Below are positions 10,344 to 20,810 of a stretch of DNA of 64,000 nucleotides, piece by piece (the first letter of the stretch is position 1; the number at the start of each line of letters is the position of its first letter). Source of the stretch: Tremella fuciformis (Eukaryota > Basidiomycota > Tremellomycetes > Tremellales > Tremellaceae). Where the stretch lies: positions 2,501 to 66,500 of the forward strand of contig CP136497.1 in the NCBI GenBank assembly GCA_032768795.1, read 5' to 3'. Both the position numbers and the translations under genes were made by a program. The notes beneath the pieces are model-generated. The model did no database searches, was not told the origin of the DNA, and saw only the letters and a list, made by a program, of their open reading frames with translations.

Positions 10344-11098
10344 ATGTCTCAGTCTGCTCGAGATGACGCGCAATTCTTCGAGACCATCCGGTCGAGTCTC
10401 AACACCGCTTTGGTAGGAGACATCCTTGATACCCTCGGCTACACTCGTCAGTTCCTTCCCCCGACTATTCGACCTCTCGACCCAAAGGCCAGGTTGGTCG
10501 GCCGGGCGATGCCTGTGAAGGAGGCAGAATTTGTGTCGGGACGCAGCGACTACAAGGAGCATGGCAAGGGACCACTGGGATCTTTGCCATTCGGTCTCAT
10601 GATGCAGGCCTTAGATGATCTCCGCGAGAACGAGATCTATATTGCCTCCTCGACCAGCCTGGGTACCCCACCGCCTTTCGCCTTCTGGGGAGGTCTCATG
10701 TCGACCAGGGCTCAGTATCTCAAAGCGGCCGGGGCGATTGTCAACGGCTTTGCGAGGGATGTCGATGAGATTGCACATTTGGGATTCCCCGTCTGGAGTG
10801 TGGGCATGTACAGTCAAGTGAGTAGCCCATCGACGAAACGAGTTGACGATGCAAGGACCAAGGACCCCGTGGCAAAGTGATCGACTGGCGTTGTTCAATT
10901 GAAATTGGGGGAGTCTCTGTCAACCCCGGAGACTTGATCTTCGCCGACAAGGAAGGAGTCCTCATCATCCCCCACGCCGTCGAAGAGGAGTGTATCAGAC
11001 TGGCGATTGAGAAACACCAGGCAGAGAATGCTTTCAGCGATGCAGTCAAGCAGGGTATGAGTGTCCAGGATGCTTTCAAGAAGTTTGGTGTCATGTGA
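10344..11098 (+). CDS. RraA-like aldolase / decarboxylase family protein
   Basis: Exon 1 (10344-10817) and exon 2 (10856-11098) are joined by a 38-nt GTGAGT...AG intron, giving about 238 residues, the usual size for fungal and bacterial RraA-like proteins. Diagnostic features are LVGDILDTLGY near the N-terminus, LVGRAMPVK, the WGGLMSTRAQYLKAAGAIVNG loop with its conserved Arg, FARDVDEI with the metal-binding Asp, and, after splicing, DQGPRGKVIDW...VNPGDLIFADKEGVLIIP. Characterised members include 4-hydroxy-4-methyl-2-oxoglutarate/4-carboxy-4-hydroxy-2-oxoadipate aldolases and oxaloacetate decarboxylases, so C-C cleavage of a 2-keto acid with a divalent metal is the best prediction. It sits between an organic-anion permease and an IlvD/Edd-type dehydratase, which suggests cleavage of a 2-keto-3-deoxy sugar acid to pyruvate plus an aldehyde (inference). 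Confidence 0.88.
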
Positions 11099-11395
11099 AT
11101 GACAACTTGATTCATACGTAGAGCATCCATCACACGGCTCCTATCGTTGATGCAACGCGTGATCTCAGTGGTTGATCACACATCACCCCTTCAGCTGGCG
11201 CGATCATGGCCCCAGGAGAAGGTGCAGACGTCATCTGGGCGCGCTGAGCGCCCCTCAATCTATGTTACATCCCTTGTCACCCAGGTGGCTCGTGATCACG
11301 GGTTGACCACAACGTCGCCGTCGGCTTACCCCCACGTCATAGCCCTGAGCTGAACTCTACCAGCAGCCCTACGAGACGGACCACGATGCATATTG

Positions 11396-13643
11396 TCAAT
11401 GATTGCGACGAGGCACTCCTTGCGTCTCGGCAACTCGCTGGAACTTGACTGCGCCTTTCAACACCATCCCCTCGCTCAGCTCGCCAACCTCCTTTCGAAA
11501 AATCTCCTGCCATGGTGTCTGCGAATCGGGCACTTTGTCCTCCTTGTACAGCTTCATGTCTTTTCGGCGCTGTGAAATCTCCTGGTCGCTGATTTGGACA
11601 TTAGCGGTACGGTTCCTGAGATCGATGCGCAGCACGTCGCCATCCTTGAGGTAACCAAGCATACCACCGGTCGCGGCTTCGGGAGAGGCGTTGAGTATGC
11701 AAGGGCTGCTACAAGTCCCGCTTTGTCGTCCATCGCCGATACAGGGAAGCTGTCCGATCAGACGCGAACCCCACCGTGCACGACCTCACCTCGATCCCCT
11801 GTTTCACCAACTCATCCGGAGGCAACATGTTGACCACCTCGGCCGCTCCAGGATATCCCTGAGGGCCAGCGCCCCTCATGATGAGGATGGTGTCTGCGGT
11901 GATGTTGGGTATCGTGTTGATGCGTTTGTGATAATCTTCAGGACCGTCAAATACGGCGACGGGGCCCTCGAACGCCATGGGATCCTCAGGATTGCTGAGG
12001 TAGCGGGTGAAGAAATCCTTGGATATGACCGACGTCTTCATGATCGCGCTGTCAAACAAGTTGCCCTTGAGGTTGAGGAAACCGGCCTGTGTCTTGAGGG
12101 GATGTTCGAATGGTCGGATCACAGAAGGGTCTTGAGTGAGCTGTCCCTCGCACTCGGCACGCATGGTGCGGCCCGAGACCGTCATGGCATCCGGATGCGG
12201 GAACTTGCCCACACGTATGAGCTCGGCGATTACAGCTGCGTATTAGCGCGCAGTCGTAGCTGCTGCCGAGACTGACAAGGCAGACCTCCGGCTCGATGAT
12301 ACTCTTCACACAGGTATTCTCCAGCCGGAGCAACGTTGAGGAGCAAGGGAAGCTCGTAGCCAATCTTGTCCCAATCGTCGTTTGCCAACGGGACACCAAT
12401 GTGCTTCGCGACTGCGTTCAGGTGGATTGGAGCATTTGTGGACCCCCCAATGGCCGTGTTACAGGCGATGGCGTTCTCAAAAGCCTCCCTGGTAAGGATA
12501 TCGGAGGGTCTGATGTTTTCGCGCACGAGGTCGACGATGCGGATACCGGTCTGGTATGCACATGCCCCTCGTTCTCTGTAGACCGCAGGGATGGATGCGC
12601 TTCCCGGCAAGGCCATACCGAGCGCCTCGGCAAGAGCATTCATTGTCGAGGCCGTACCCATAGTATTGCAGTGACCGGTACTGGCGATGCATGAGCTTTG
12701 TCAAGTTGAGATCAACGTACCTTGGGGCGGAGAGAGCAACAGCTTGAAGGAACTGCGACCGGTCGATTCGGCCTTGAGCCAGCTTGCGTCGACTGTCCCA
12801 CAGCACCATGCCCGAGCCGACCAAGCGCTTCCCGGCGTACCCTGAAGTCAGCAAGGAAGAGGCCCGGTGCTCACCGTTCAGCATGGGTCCAACATTCAAG
12901 CAGATGGCCGGGATGTTGACGGTGGACGCTGCCATCAGAAGTGCCGGGGTGCTGAGCATGTCAGATATCTTCACAACGGTTACTCACGTCTTGTCGCATC
13001 CAGTCATGAGAACCACCCCGTCAAGCGGGTAGCCGTACAAGACCTCTGTCAGACTCAGGTATGCCAAGTTCCTGTCAAGGCTTGCGGTGGGTCGTTTGCC
13101 CGACTCCTGGATAGGGTGGCAAGGAAACTCGAATGGCGTCCCCCCATTTGCGATGATTCCATCCCGGACACGCTTCGCAAGCTCAAGATGATGCGCGTTA
13201 CAAGGAGAAAGGTCAGATCCTGTCTGGGCGATACCGATGATGGGGCGATTCCGATCAGATATCTCGCCAACTCGTGGTCAACACTGCAAGACAATGACCG
13301 CTCGACTCACTAGTCCGACCGTTGTTGAGATATCGCTCAATATACTCCCCACACATGTCTTGAAATTTCAGCTGATATCAATCACAAATAGCGCACCGTC
13401 GGAGGGCTTGTTCCACCATTCTTTGGACCGGAGAGGGACAGCAGGTTCTTGCTCGCTGGTATGCTCCTCCCACCCCACCGGTGCAGTGAAGCTGCGTGTT
13501 TGGGTCGCCACCTCCACGCCTTCTACCTCGGCCCCACCGCCATTGCGAGACTGCTCAGCACGACCACACGTGCAACCGTCGCAAAACATTGGTCGAGTCG
13601 ACATGTTCTGTGCTTGCCTGACAGCAAGGTGCAAACCTGTCAT
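11396..13643 (-). CDS. IlvD/Edd-family dehydratase (sugar-acid or dihydroxy-acid dehydratase)
   Basis: Family signatures in order: [69 protein letters not shown] (Fe-S cluster Cys), [101 protein letters not shown], and a C-terminus ending near PRRNH at 11396. The HPIQE...KRPTA...DRNLAYL context resembles the L-arabinonate/pentonate-type branch more than valine/isoleucine-pathway IlvD. Several introns are required. The 5' end is least certain: a cysteine-containing N-terminus from 13643 is open, but the link to the conserved region near 13370 needs an unusually small splice or hides a frame problem. It probably makes the 2-keto-3-deoxy substrate for the RraA-like enzyme next door (inference). 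Confidence 0.85.
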
Positions 13644-14106
13644 TTGAGGGCTACGATACAGCCTGTAACGCGCGGAGTTCGGAGCATCGTGGTTTCCGGT
13701 GGCCCAGGTACTTCGGACCGGAGGCCGGGTCTGGTAGGCAGCGGCAATTGCCCGTCAGGGAGGCTTTGAGTCTTTTCAGGGGTAGTCTTCACAGCGAAAT
13801 AAGGGTGAGGAGAGTTCAGGCGAGACCGATCACGTCTACATTGCCTTCCGCTTAGACTCGGAATCTGCGTATCATTGCAATCGAAGCAGACACTTGGGAG
13901 GCGAGCACTCGAGATCACTTCATCGCGAGTGTCTGACTCACTCCAAAAGTGCGGAGATACGTTGACTGAGGTCTGACAACGCGATGCATAGCCAACAAAC
14001 GTAGTCAAGCTCGTCACTGATGGTTACGCGTAATTGAGAGCCATATCGGTCCCCAACCCCGGGGCTCTATCCCTCGGTCGATATCGCTCAATATCACCCA
14101 GATGGC

Positions 14107-16057
14107 CTAGCTTACGTCGGCAGCTCGGCGTATTGGCATCGATGAGCCGGGATGAGGGTACCGTTTCAAAAGGACAAACGCAAGGATGGCGAATATCAGG
14201 GAGCCAACCTGGAGCATCGTGGTCGTAACAAATCCAGGAATGTACTTGGGGGCTGAAGCAGACGGCCAAATGTAGGATCCGTACACGGAAGAGAGATTTG
14301 CAAGCCCACTTAAATGTCAGCAGGCGTCTCCAAATCGGTGTAGCTCTCGAACACACTTGACGATGCCTATGCTGACTGCACGCTTTTCCGCAGGACGAGA
14401 TATGGTGTTGGACAGGAACGTCAGAGTCATTGGCGAGCAAGCCCATATGCCAGAGGCCCCTATAGCTTGTCAACGGAGAAGACGATCGACCATGGCGACC
14501 GTGGGACCGAGACCGACTCACCCAACGCCAAGAAAGCATATCGAACGCGAGGATGGGACTCTACTCCTGCAACGATAGCGAGGGACACGACAGACAGTGC
14601 CGATACTGCCATAATGTGCACGGGACGTTCCCGGAAGTGGTCGGATGAGAAGCACGTGCCGAGGACAATGACTAGCGCGACCATGTATATCGGGATGGTC
14701 ATCTGCCATGGTCAGGGCGAATCTGTGTCTCGGCATGCACCCACATATTGTGCAGTCTTTCCGGAATAGCCAAGCGCCGAGGTCAATGTCGGTATGAAGT
14801 AGGTGATTGTACCCGCCGCAGTATTGCAGCTCTGACCGAAGCAGAACAGCCAGGTTCGCCAATCGCGAGCTGCCATAACGAAAGACTTCCAATGACCGAT
14901 CGCTGCATCCTCTTGACCGTCGATATTGTTGTCGGCGACCAGTCGGGCCACAGCATACGCCCGTTCCTCCTCTGAGAGCCACTTGGTGTTGCCGGGAAAG
15001 TCAGGCAGCACGAAGATGGCTACGACCGACGCTACGATTGTCATCAGGCCTTCGACTAGGGAGAGTCAGCAGTATTGATAGTCGTCAGACGTGGCGTACT
15101 AAGGAAGAGCCATTTCCACGCAGGCAAGCCCTTCGCACCGTTGAGACCAGACAAGATGGCTCCAGCCAATAGTCCTCCGAATGCTCCAGCGAGAAGGGAA
15201 GCCGAGTAGAAGACGGAAAAGCGTCTAGCGAGTTCCATCTTCTTGTACCAGAAACTCATGTACAACAGAATACCGGGCTGAGGTCAGTATGTACGACCAT
15301 TTGACAACCGGGGACTCACGAAGAAGCCAGCCTCAACTACGCCCAAAACCAGTCTCAGACCGATCAGTCCACCTTTCGTGTTGACGCCTACATATGCGAT
15401 GACAAGGCATCCCCATACAAACTGGAGGTGAGCCCATCCAACCCAACGATGCGCTACTGACCATCAAACACGGAAGATACAGCCGAGGTTTTGTCTTGCT
15501 CAATACCATATTTGACGGCACTTGCAGACACAGGTAGCCTGCAAATGTTAACGAATGCCCTGGAAGCAGCCGATACACTTGCCGATGAAGAAAATAGACA
15601 CGGCGAGCGAATAGTCGGTCGATGTGAGCTTCAGATCCGCCTGTAGGCCTGCGGTCTTGGCGTTGCCGACGCTTGCTGATCAGTGGCAAAAGGCTACACA
15701 CAGTTGGCTGCTCACTTGTTGCGGTCCAGATCTGGCAACAATGTCAGTCCGAAGCATCGATAAGATGCGGATACGCACAGTTGAGAAGATACTAAGACGG
15801 TGAGCCTGCACCCTCTAGGAATGGGGAGAAAGCGTACCATGACCATCGCTGCGGGGATCAATCTGAAGTCGATCTTGCGCAGAATGCTATGACGATGAGC
15901 ACACTCCTGGGCGATCGCCCAGCACTTACCGCTTTTCAAGCTCAGCATCAGGGACAAATACCGCCGCTTGTTGCGGTTCCTCATGCTTGCTGTCTTCGTG
16001 GTGGATGTAGCTCGTCTTTGAGACATCGAGAGCGTTATAGGTTGGCAGAGCCGACAT
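14107..16057 (-). CDS. MFS permease, anion:cation symporter type (second copy in the cluster)
   Basis: The start at 16057 begins MSALPTYNALDVSKTS. Conserved segments follow in order over several exons: ILRKIDFRLIPAAMVM, YLCLQVPSNMVLSKTKPRLYLP, MSFWYKKMELARRFSVFYSASLLAGAFGGLLAGAI, VLPDFPGNTKWLSEEERAYA, FCFGQSCNTAAGTITYFIPTLTSALGYSG, IPIYMVALVIVLGTCFSSDHFRERP and FAILAFVLLKRYPH, with a stop at 14107. It shares family and many motif words with the permease at 8208-10023, so it is a paralogue. It is divergent from the aldo/keto reductase at 16349. An organic-anion or sugar-acid:H+ symport role is predicted from the family; the substrate is unknown. Confidence 0.87.
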
Positions 16058-16348
16058 TGTGGGGCTTTTCCGGGGGAGGGAAGGGGCGATGGTGCGTTGT
16101 TGGGGCGAGGCGGGGAAATATTTCAGTAATACAGCGGTGGACATTTCCCCCGTCTCATCGAGGTGGACTTTTAAGCCGGAGGCCCACGGGCTAGCCGAGC
16201 ACCACTCTCCATCGGCCGGCAACGCTTGCCGAATTTGAGCCAGGGCCGCATCAAAAGTCCACATCAAAAGTCCACATAGAGTACTCACCGAACCTTTACA
16301 ACTATGGGCGCCTAGCAATTGGTGCCCACCTCATGCCCATCGACAAGC
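16058..16348. promoter_or_regulatory. Divergent promoter with repeated AAAAGTCCAC boxes
   Basis: This 291-bp region lies between the MFS permease and the aldo/keto reductase. A 13-bp unit CATCAAAAGTCCA is tandemly duplicated at 16249-16274, and the same core occurs inverted as GTGGACTTTT at 16163-16172. Three copies of the decamer in one promoter suggest a regulator site. No known factor is assigned. Confidence 0.55.
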
Positions 16349-17446
16349 ATGCCGTCCGCCGTGTCCTCTTTCAAACTCAATAACGGTATTGTTATACCTG
16401 CAGTCGGGCTGGGTACGTCGTCGTACATTGAAAACCTTGGCTGACAGGTTAGGCACGTGGCAGGCCAAACCCGGCGAGGTGAGAGATGCAGTATCGCACG
16501 CCTTGAAAGTCGGGTACCGCCATCTTGATTGCGCTCTTATGTATCTAAACGAGAGCGAAGTCGGGCAAGGCATCCGAGACAGCGGAGTTCCACGAAAGGA
16601 CATCTTCATTACGTCAAAGGTATGGAATACATATCAGCCGAACGTCGCGGAAGGCCTCGCCGAGACTCTGCAGAGCCTGGGTACGGACTACCTTGATTTA
16701 TATGTGGGTGCGCCCAGCCCGGGTCATAGGCTCGTGCTAATCAGGCAGCTGATTCACTGGCCAGTCCGATTGGTCCCCGTGAGTGCCCGCCCAGCCCAAT
16801 GGGCCTGGGAGATCGCTGATGAGCAGAACGAGACGTCTCAATTACTTCCCACCAACCCGGATGGATCGCGGTCTGTGGACCGACAGTGGGACCAGCGCAA
16901 TACTTGGAAGCAGATGGAAGAAATCTACAAGTCCGGGAAAGTCAAGGCCATCGGGGTATGCAACTGGTCGATCCCCTATCTGGAGCATTTGAAGGAGTCT
17001 TGGACCGTAGTGCCGGCCGTCAATCAGGTCGAACTTCACCCGTACAATCCCCAACACAAGCTGAAGGAGTGGTGCGAGAAGGAGGGTATTCTGCTCGAGT
17101 CCTACTCTCCACTTGGATCCACTGGTGAGTGGCAGAGATGATGTCGGTCTGGACTGACTTTATAGACTCGCCGCTGCTGGCTGATCCCGAGCTCGCCAAG
17201 ATCGCTCAAAAGCATGGGGTCTCGGTCGCCACGGTCCTGATTTCTTGGGAAGTCAATCGCGGATGCATTGTCCTCCCGAAATCCGTGACAAGACAGCGCA
17301 TCACGGATAATCTCGCGGTGATCGATTTAGACCAAGACGACATGGGAATCCTGGACAATATGGCGGCAGGAGGGAAACAGCACCGCGTCAACACTCCAAA
17401 GTTGTTGAACAAAAGTGACCGGCCAGTCGAGTGTCAAGGGCATTGA
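16349..17446 (+). CDS. Aldo/keto reductase, last exon split by an LTR element
   Basis: The start is at 16349 (MPSAVSSFKLNNGIVIPAVGLG, intron after the first 21 codons). AKR landmarks are HLDCALMYLNESEVGQGIRDSG (catalytic Asp-Tyr region), KDIFITSKVWNTYQP (Lys), GTDYLDLYLIHWP (His), KVKAIGVCNWS, AVNQVELHPYNPQ and LPKSVTRQRI. Introns lie near 16413, 16705 and 17125. The normal reading frame is interrupted after NTPK by the LTR at 17403, which supplies 14 unrelated residues (LLNKS...ECQGH) and a stop at 17446. The native tail resumes after the element at 20811 and encodes WGWDLGFDDWYGPVKTV-stop at 20868, in frame once one copy of the AAAGT target duplication is removed. Family role: NADPH-dependent reduction of small aldehydes such as glyceraldehyde or glycolaldehyde. 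Only the C-terminal loop is altered, so residual activity is possible. Confidence 0.88.
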
Positions 17447-17809
17447 TCGCCGTCTTGTAACACTCCCCCTCGAGAGATGCCCGTTGATACTCTCGGAACC
17501 CGGAAAGCCACGTGTTCAACACCGTGCGCCTCCCCCTGCAGGCGGCATTCATGCGGGTGTGAGGATTGAACCCGCGCCTGTAACCTGCGCCTTCGTCTGC
17601 CACGCCCAAGGCGGAGACTTGGGACTTTTAATCTGTTACAAAATGAGCGTGGTATGCATCGCCCTCTTGGGGCCGAATGTACATATATATCAAGCAGTCA
17701 GACGGCCTGTGCGCAGCAGCATCGCCGTCGTCTTATTGTTCTCCTCCGCATCCTGCCCAAAGAGGCAATTCTGTCCCTATGAGGCGTTCACGGTGCTTAT
17801 TGTTCAACA
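17403..17809 (-). repeat. 3' LTR of the Gag-protease element
   Basis: 407 bp, TG...CA ends with a 9-bp inverted terminus; it appears identical to the LTR at 20404-20810. It supplies the TGTTGA that terminates the Gag-protease ORF and also the chimeric tail of the aldo/keto reductase. It contains an internal copy of the primer-site/LTR junction at 17618-17637. Confidence 0.92.
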
Positions 17810-20230
17810 CTCCCCCTCGAAGTCGGCGGGCTGCAACTCTTCGAGCGTCTCGGCGGCGGCGTCGAGCACCTCTTGAGCGTTGTGCAGCCTGTCGATCTTC
17901 GCACCATGACAATCAAGCCCGGGAACGACCGACGCGGGCGTCGCACGGATCACCGCTCTGCCTTCTCCATGTAGATCGGAAGCGATCCTGCCGTTCTCCT
18001 TCATTTCTTCACCGATCTCGATGATCTTGGTGTCTCCTGGTAGCCCTGCTCCTCCTTGATGCTCTCCAGCTCCCCCTGCATGCATGCAGTCCCTCATATC
18101 CCGTGCGGATGCAGGAAGGCGTTGGTCCTGCAGCTGATGGGTCGAGAGCTGACTGTCGGCGTCTCGGCGTTTTGACTCGGACACGTGATGTGGCATCACG
18201 TCGTCTACGTCTCTGTCGTCCTCAGGACGACGACTCGACGTCGTCTCTGTATCGCCGCTCGTCTCTTGATCGTCACCAATGGCCGACAAGCGCATGTAGC
18301 CGTGATCCTGCGCCGCGTACTGATCTTCCTGACGTAGGGCTTCAAGATGGTATGCGGCAACGGCGGTGGCGGGCGACTTGGTGAGCGGAACTTCACTCTG
18401 ATAGGTCGGGCTGGTCTCCAGCTCTGCAGCCGTGCCGGTGTCGACGGTGTCGACGGTGTTGACGGTTCTCTGACCCGTATCCGCGGCCTTCTTCTCATCA
18501 CAGGCTCCCCCTGCTCCCCTCTGATCACCAAACGACGCCGCCTTGCCCTCAACGTCCCCCTGCGACTCTCTGACGGCGGTGTCGGCCTCGACGTCTCTCG
18601 CGGCGGCGGCGGTGATGTAGCCCAGGGCGGTCGGGCTGGTGGTCTTGAGAGCGACGATCCACAAGGATCCTCTCTTCCTCATGGTGAGCATCTCGTCCTC
18701 TCTCTTGAGCGTCCCGCCGCCGTCTCTGATCTCTGCTTCCCAGCCGCGGGCAAGCAGCCTCGACAACGAGCACACGCTGACTCGAGCAGTCGGGACGAGA
18801 TAGACGTCTTGCAGGGTGAGGCGTCGTCCCGAGAGCACGACCTCGACCTCACCGGCCTCGACGGCCTCGACGGTACCTCCGCTCGCAAGCCCAAAGGCGA
18901 CGGGCGTCTCGAGCGTTCGCACGCTCTTGAGGATCGAGCGGTGCGGGGTCAAATGATGGGTGGCTCCGCTATCGATCACCCACTCGGTCTCAATGGCCTC
19001 GGCGGCCTTGATGTTGTCGGCAACGGCCTCACAGGCGGTCTCACCGTCCTCTGCGATCTCGACGATCCTCTCGGCGGCAGCGGTGACGACGGCCTTGCTC
19101 TCAGCCCATGGGTTGCCAAGCAGATCGGCCCATTCGGTGGTGCCGACGGTGAGACCGATCCAGGCGTCCATCCCGCCGACTGCGAGCAGGGTTTCCTTGC
19201 TTGCCTTATCCGGGATGGTGATGCGCTTGTCCTTCGTGGGCGGTTTGTCCTTGTCCTTGTCTGCGACCGAGCGCTCATCCTCAGAGCTCTCGTCGCTATC
19301 GTCATCGTCGGTGTCGCTCTGCTGGTCGCGATGACGTCTCTGTCGGTCCCTGCGATCCCCATGAGTCTTGCGCTGACGTGCAGCCTTGCAGTCACGCTCC
19401 CAATGACCCATCTCTCCGCATCGCCAACACTCGTCATCCTTCCTAGCCTTGACACGACGACGCTCGGCTACCATGACATCGCCGCTCCTCTCGGTCAAGC
19501 CGTTCTGATCGAACCGTCCTCGATATAGCGATCCTCCGTGCGGCGGCCTGGCCCGCCGTCGAGCGATCTCTGCGGTGTACTTGGACAGGACAACAGACCA
19601 CGTCTGCTTGTCTTTGGCGATAGGGGCTAGCTCGGCGCGCACGATGTTGAAGGCGGGATCCAGGATCGTCGACAGGAACCTCTGCGCGCGCTCGCCATCG
19701 CTCAGGACGATCCCGACGCGCTTGCCGTCGGCGATAGCCTTTGAGAACGTCTCTACGTGCGCGCTCATGTCGTCCGCGGTGGCGTCACCTTTGAGATCGA
19801 GCGTCCAAAGGCGAGCTTGCACGATCCTCTGATTCTCCAGGAGATCGGCCTCGTGCATCCTATCGCAATAACGCCACATGTCGACGGCTGCGAGCAGGTC
19901 CTCGATGTCGAGCCGAACCGCCTCTGAAGCCGTCCCCTTCAAGATCGCCTGCGCCCTGCTCTCTCGGGCTTGCCACCGTTCCCACTCTCTCTTGTCCTCC
20001 CAGCTGAGCCCGCCAGCCTCGGATCCTGTCGGCATGACAGATCCGGCTCGGACTTGACGTTCGGTCGTCACCCCTGCCCGCCCTGGCTCGACATCAAGCC
20101 CCAAGGCGGCATTCCAGCAGTCTGCTAGCTGCAAGGCAATCTCGACAGCTGCTCGCCACGGCGCGTATGACGACGGGTCGTGCGATAGCTTCGGGATCGC
20201 GTCAATGTTCAGTCTTGTGACGCTCGACAT
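17804..20230 (-). CDS. Gag-protease polyprotein without pol enzymes
   Basis: I place the start at MSSVTRLNID (20230). The open frame continues upstream into the LTR, but that part has no Gag similarity. The roughly 808-residue product has a Copia-type Gag N-terminus (IPKLSHDPSSYAPWRAAVEIAL), a CCHC zinc knuckle CWRCGEMGHWERDC at about 267-281, and a highly charged Arg/Asp/Glu-rich linker. An aspartic protease signature DSGATHHL near 418 is followed by typical protease-fold segments (LTLQDVYLVPTARVSVCSLSRLL). The remaining C-terminal part (about 530 onward) is low-complexity and acidic, where GAG-pre-integrase and integrase would normally follow. The stop TGA is made by the first bases of the 3' LTR. 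The frame has no disruptions, so the protein may be under selection or very young. Confidence 0.88.
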   Translation of the reverse strand: MSSVTRLNIDAIPKLSHDPSSYAPWRAAVEIALQLADCWNAALGLDVEPGRAGVTTERQVRAGSVMPTGSEAGGLSWEDKREWERWQARESRAQAILKGTASEAVRLDIEDLLAAVDMWRYCDRMHEADLLENQRIVQARLWTLDLKGDATADDMSAHVETFSKAIADGKRVGIVLSDGERAQRFLSTILDPAFNIVRAELAPIAKDKQTWSVVLSKYTAEIARRRARPPHGGSLYRGRFDQNGLTERSGDVMVAERRRVKARKDDECWRCGEMGHWERDCKAARQRKTHGDRRDRQRRHRDQQSDTDDDDSDESSEDERSVADKDKDKPPTKDKRITIPDKASKETLLAVGGMDAWIGLTVGTTEWADLLGNPWAESKAVVTAAAERIVEIAEDGETACEAVADNIKAAEAIETEWVIDSGATHHLTPHRSILKSVRTLETPVAFGLASGGTVEAVEAGEVEVVLSGRRLTLQDVYLVPTARVSVCSLSRLLARGWEAEIRDGGGTLKREDEMLTMRKRGSLWIVALKTTSPTALGYITAAAARDVEADTAVRESQGDVEGKAASFGDQRGAGGACDEKKAADTGQRTVNTVDTVDTGTAAELETSPTYQSEVPLTKSPATAVAAYHLEALRQEDQYAAQDHGYMRLSAIGDDQETSGDTETTSSRRPEDDRDVDDVMPHHVSESKRRDADSQLSTHQLQDQRLPASARDMRDCMHAGGAGEHQGGAGLPGDTKIIEIGEEMKENGRIASDLHGEGRAVIRATPASVVPGLDCHGAKIDRLHNAQEVLDAAAETLEELQPADFEGEC

Positions 20231-20371
20231 CTTGCGATAACGGTATCCAAGACTGTCGACGGGGTCTGTGCACACGCGGGGGTGCTGTAACGATTGTCGG
20301 TTACAAGAGGCGGCTTCCAGAGCGTCCCGGCTGACGGCGACGGCTCGAGCGATCCTACAGCGAGCTCTCGG

Positions 20372-20403
20372 TAGCTCAGAGCTGAGTCTTGGGACTTTTA
20401 ATC
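20372..20403 (+). other. Primer-binding site resembling a 5' half of tRNA-Lys(UUU)
   Basis: Directly next to the 5' LTR, the plus strand reads TAGCTCAG (D-arm-like) and, further on, GGGACTTTTAATC. The latter matches a tRNA-Lys anticodon arm from stem through TTT anticodon to about tRNA position 40, where the LTR begins. Minus-strand element RNA would therefore pair with the cut 5' half of a tRNA, as known for Drosophila copia with tRNA-iMet. Confidence 0.6.
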
Positions 20404-20810
20404 TGTTGAACAAAAGTGACCGGCCAGTCGAGTGTCAAGGGCATTGATCGCCGTCTTGTAACACTCCCCCTCGAGAGATGCCCGTTGATACTCTCGGAAC
20501 CCGGAAAGCCACGTGTTCAACACCGTGCGCCTCCCCCTGCAGGCGGCATTCATGCGGGTGTGAGGATTGAACCCGCGCCTGTAACCTGCGCCTTCGTCTG
20601 CCACGCCCAAGGCGGAGACTTGGGACTTTTAATCTGTTACAAAATGAGCGTGGTATGCATCGCCCTCTTGGGGCCGAATGTACATATATATCAAGCAGTC
20701 AGACGGCCTGTGCGCAGCAGCATCGCCGTCGTCTTATTGTTCTCCTCCGCATCCTGCCCAAAGAGGCAATTCTGTCCCTATGAGGCGTTCACGGTGCTTA
20801 TTGTTCAACA
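20404..20810 (-). repeat. 5' LTR of the Gag-protease element
   Basis: 407-bp partner of the LTR at 17403-17809, with no difference noticed by eye. Near-identity implies recent insertion, because LTRs are copied from one template at integration. Confidence 0.92.

Larger units (their letters stand above)
17403..20810 (-). mobile_element. Non-autonomous Copia-type LTR element encoding only Gag and protease
   Basis: Two 407-bp direct LTRs (17403-17809 and 20404-20810) begin TGTTGAACA and end TGTTCAACA, and are flanked by the 5-bp target duplication AAAGT (17398-17402 and 20811-20815). The 2.6-kb interior holds one long minus-strand ORF with Gag, zinc knuckle and protease but no integrase, reverse transcriptase or RNase H. 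A purine-rich tract (GAGGGGGAG on the minus strand) abuts the 3' LTR, and a tRNA-Lys(UUU)-like half-tRNA primer site abuts the 5' LTR. All cis signals for mobilisation are present, so the element probably moved in trans. It resembles the TR-GAG class described in plants. Confidence 0.9.

Noticed and set aside
18347..19528. 393-codon plus-strand ORF inside the Gag-protease element
   Set aside because: It is exactly antisense to the Gag-protease ORF and has no domain words; it is explained by the high GC content and codon pattern of the opposite strand.
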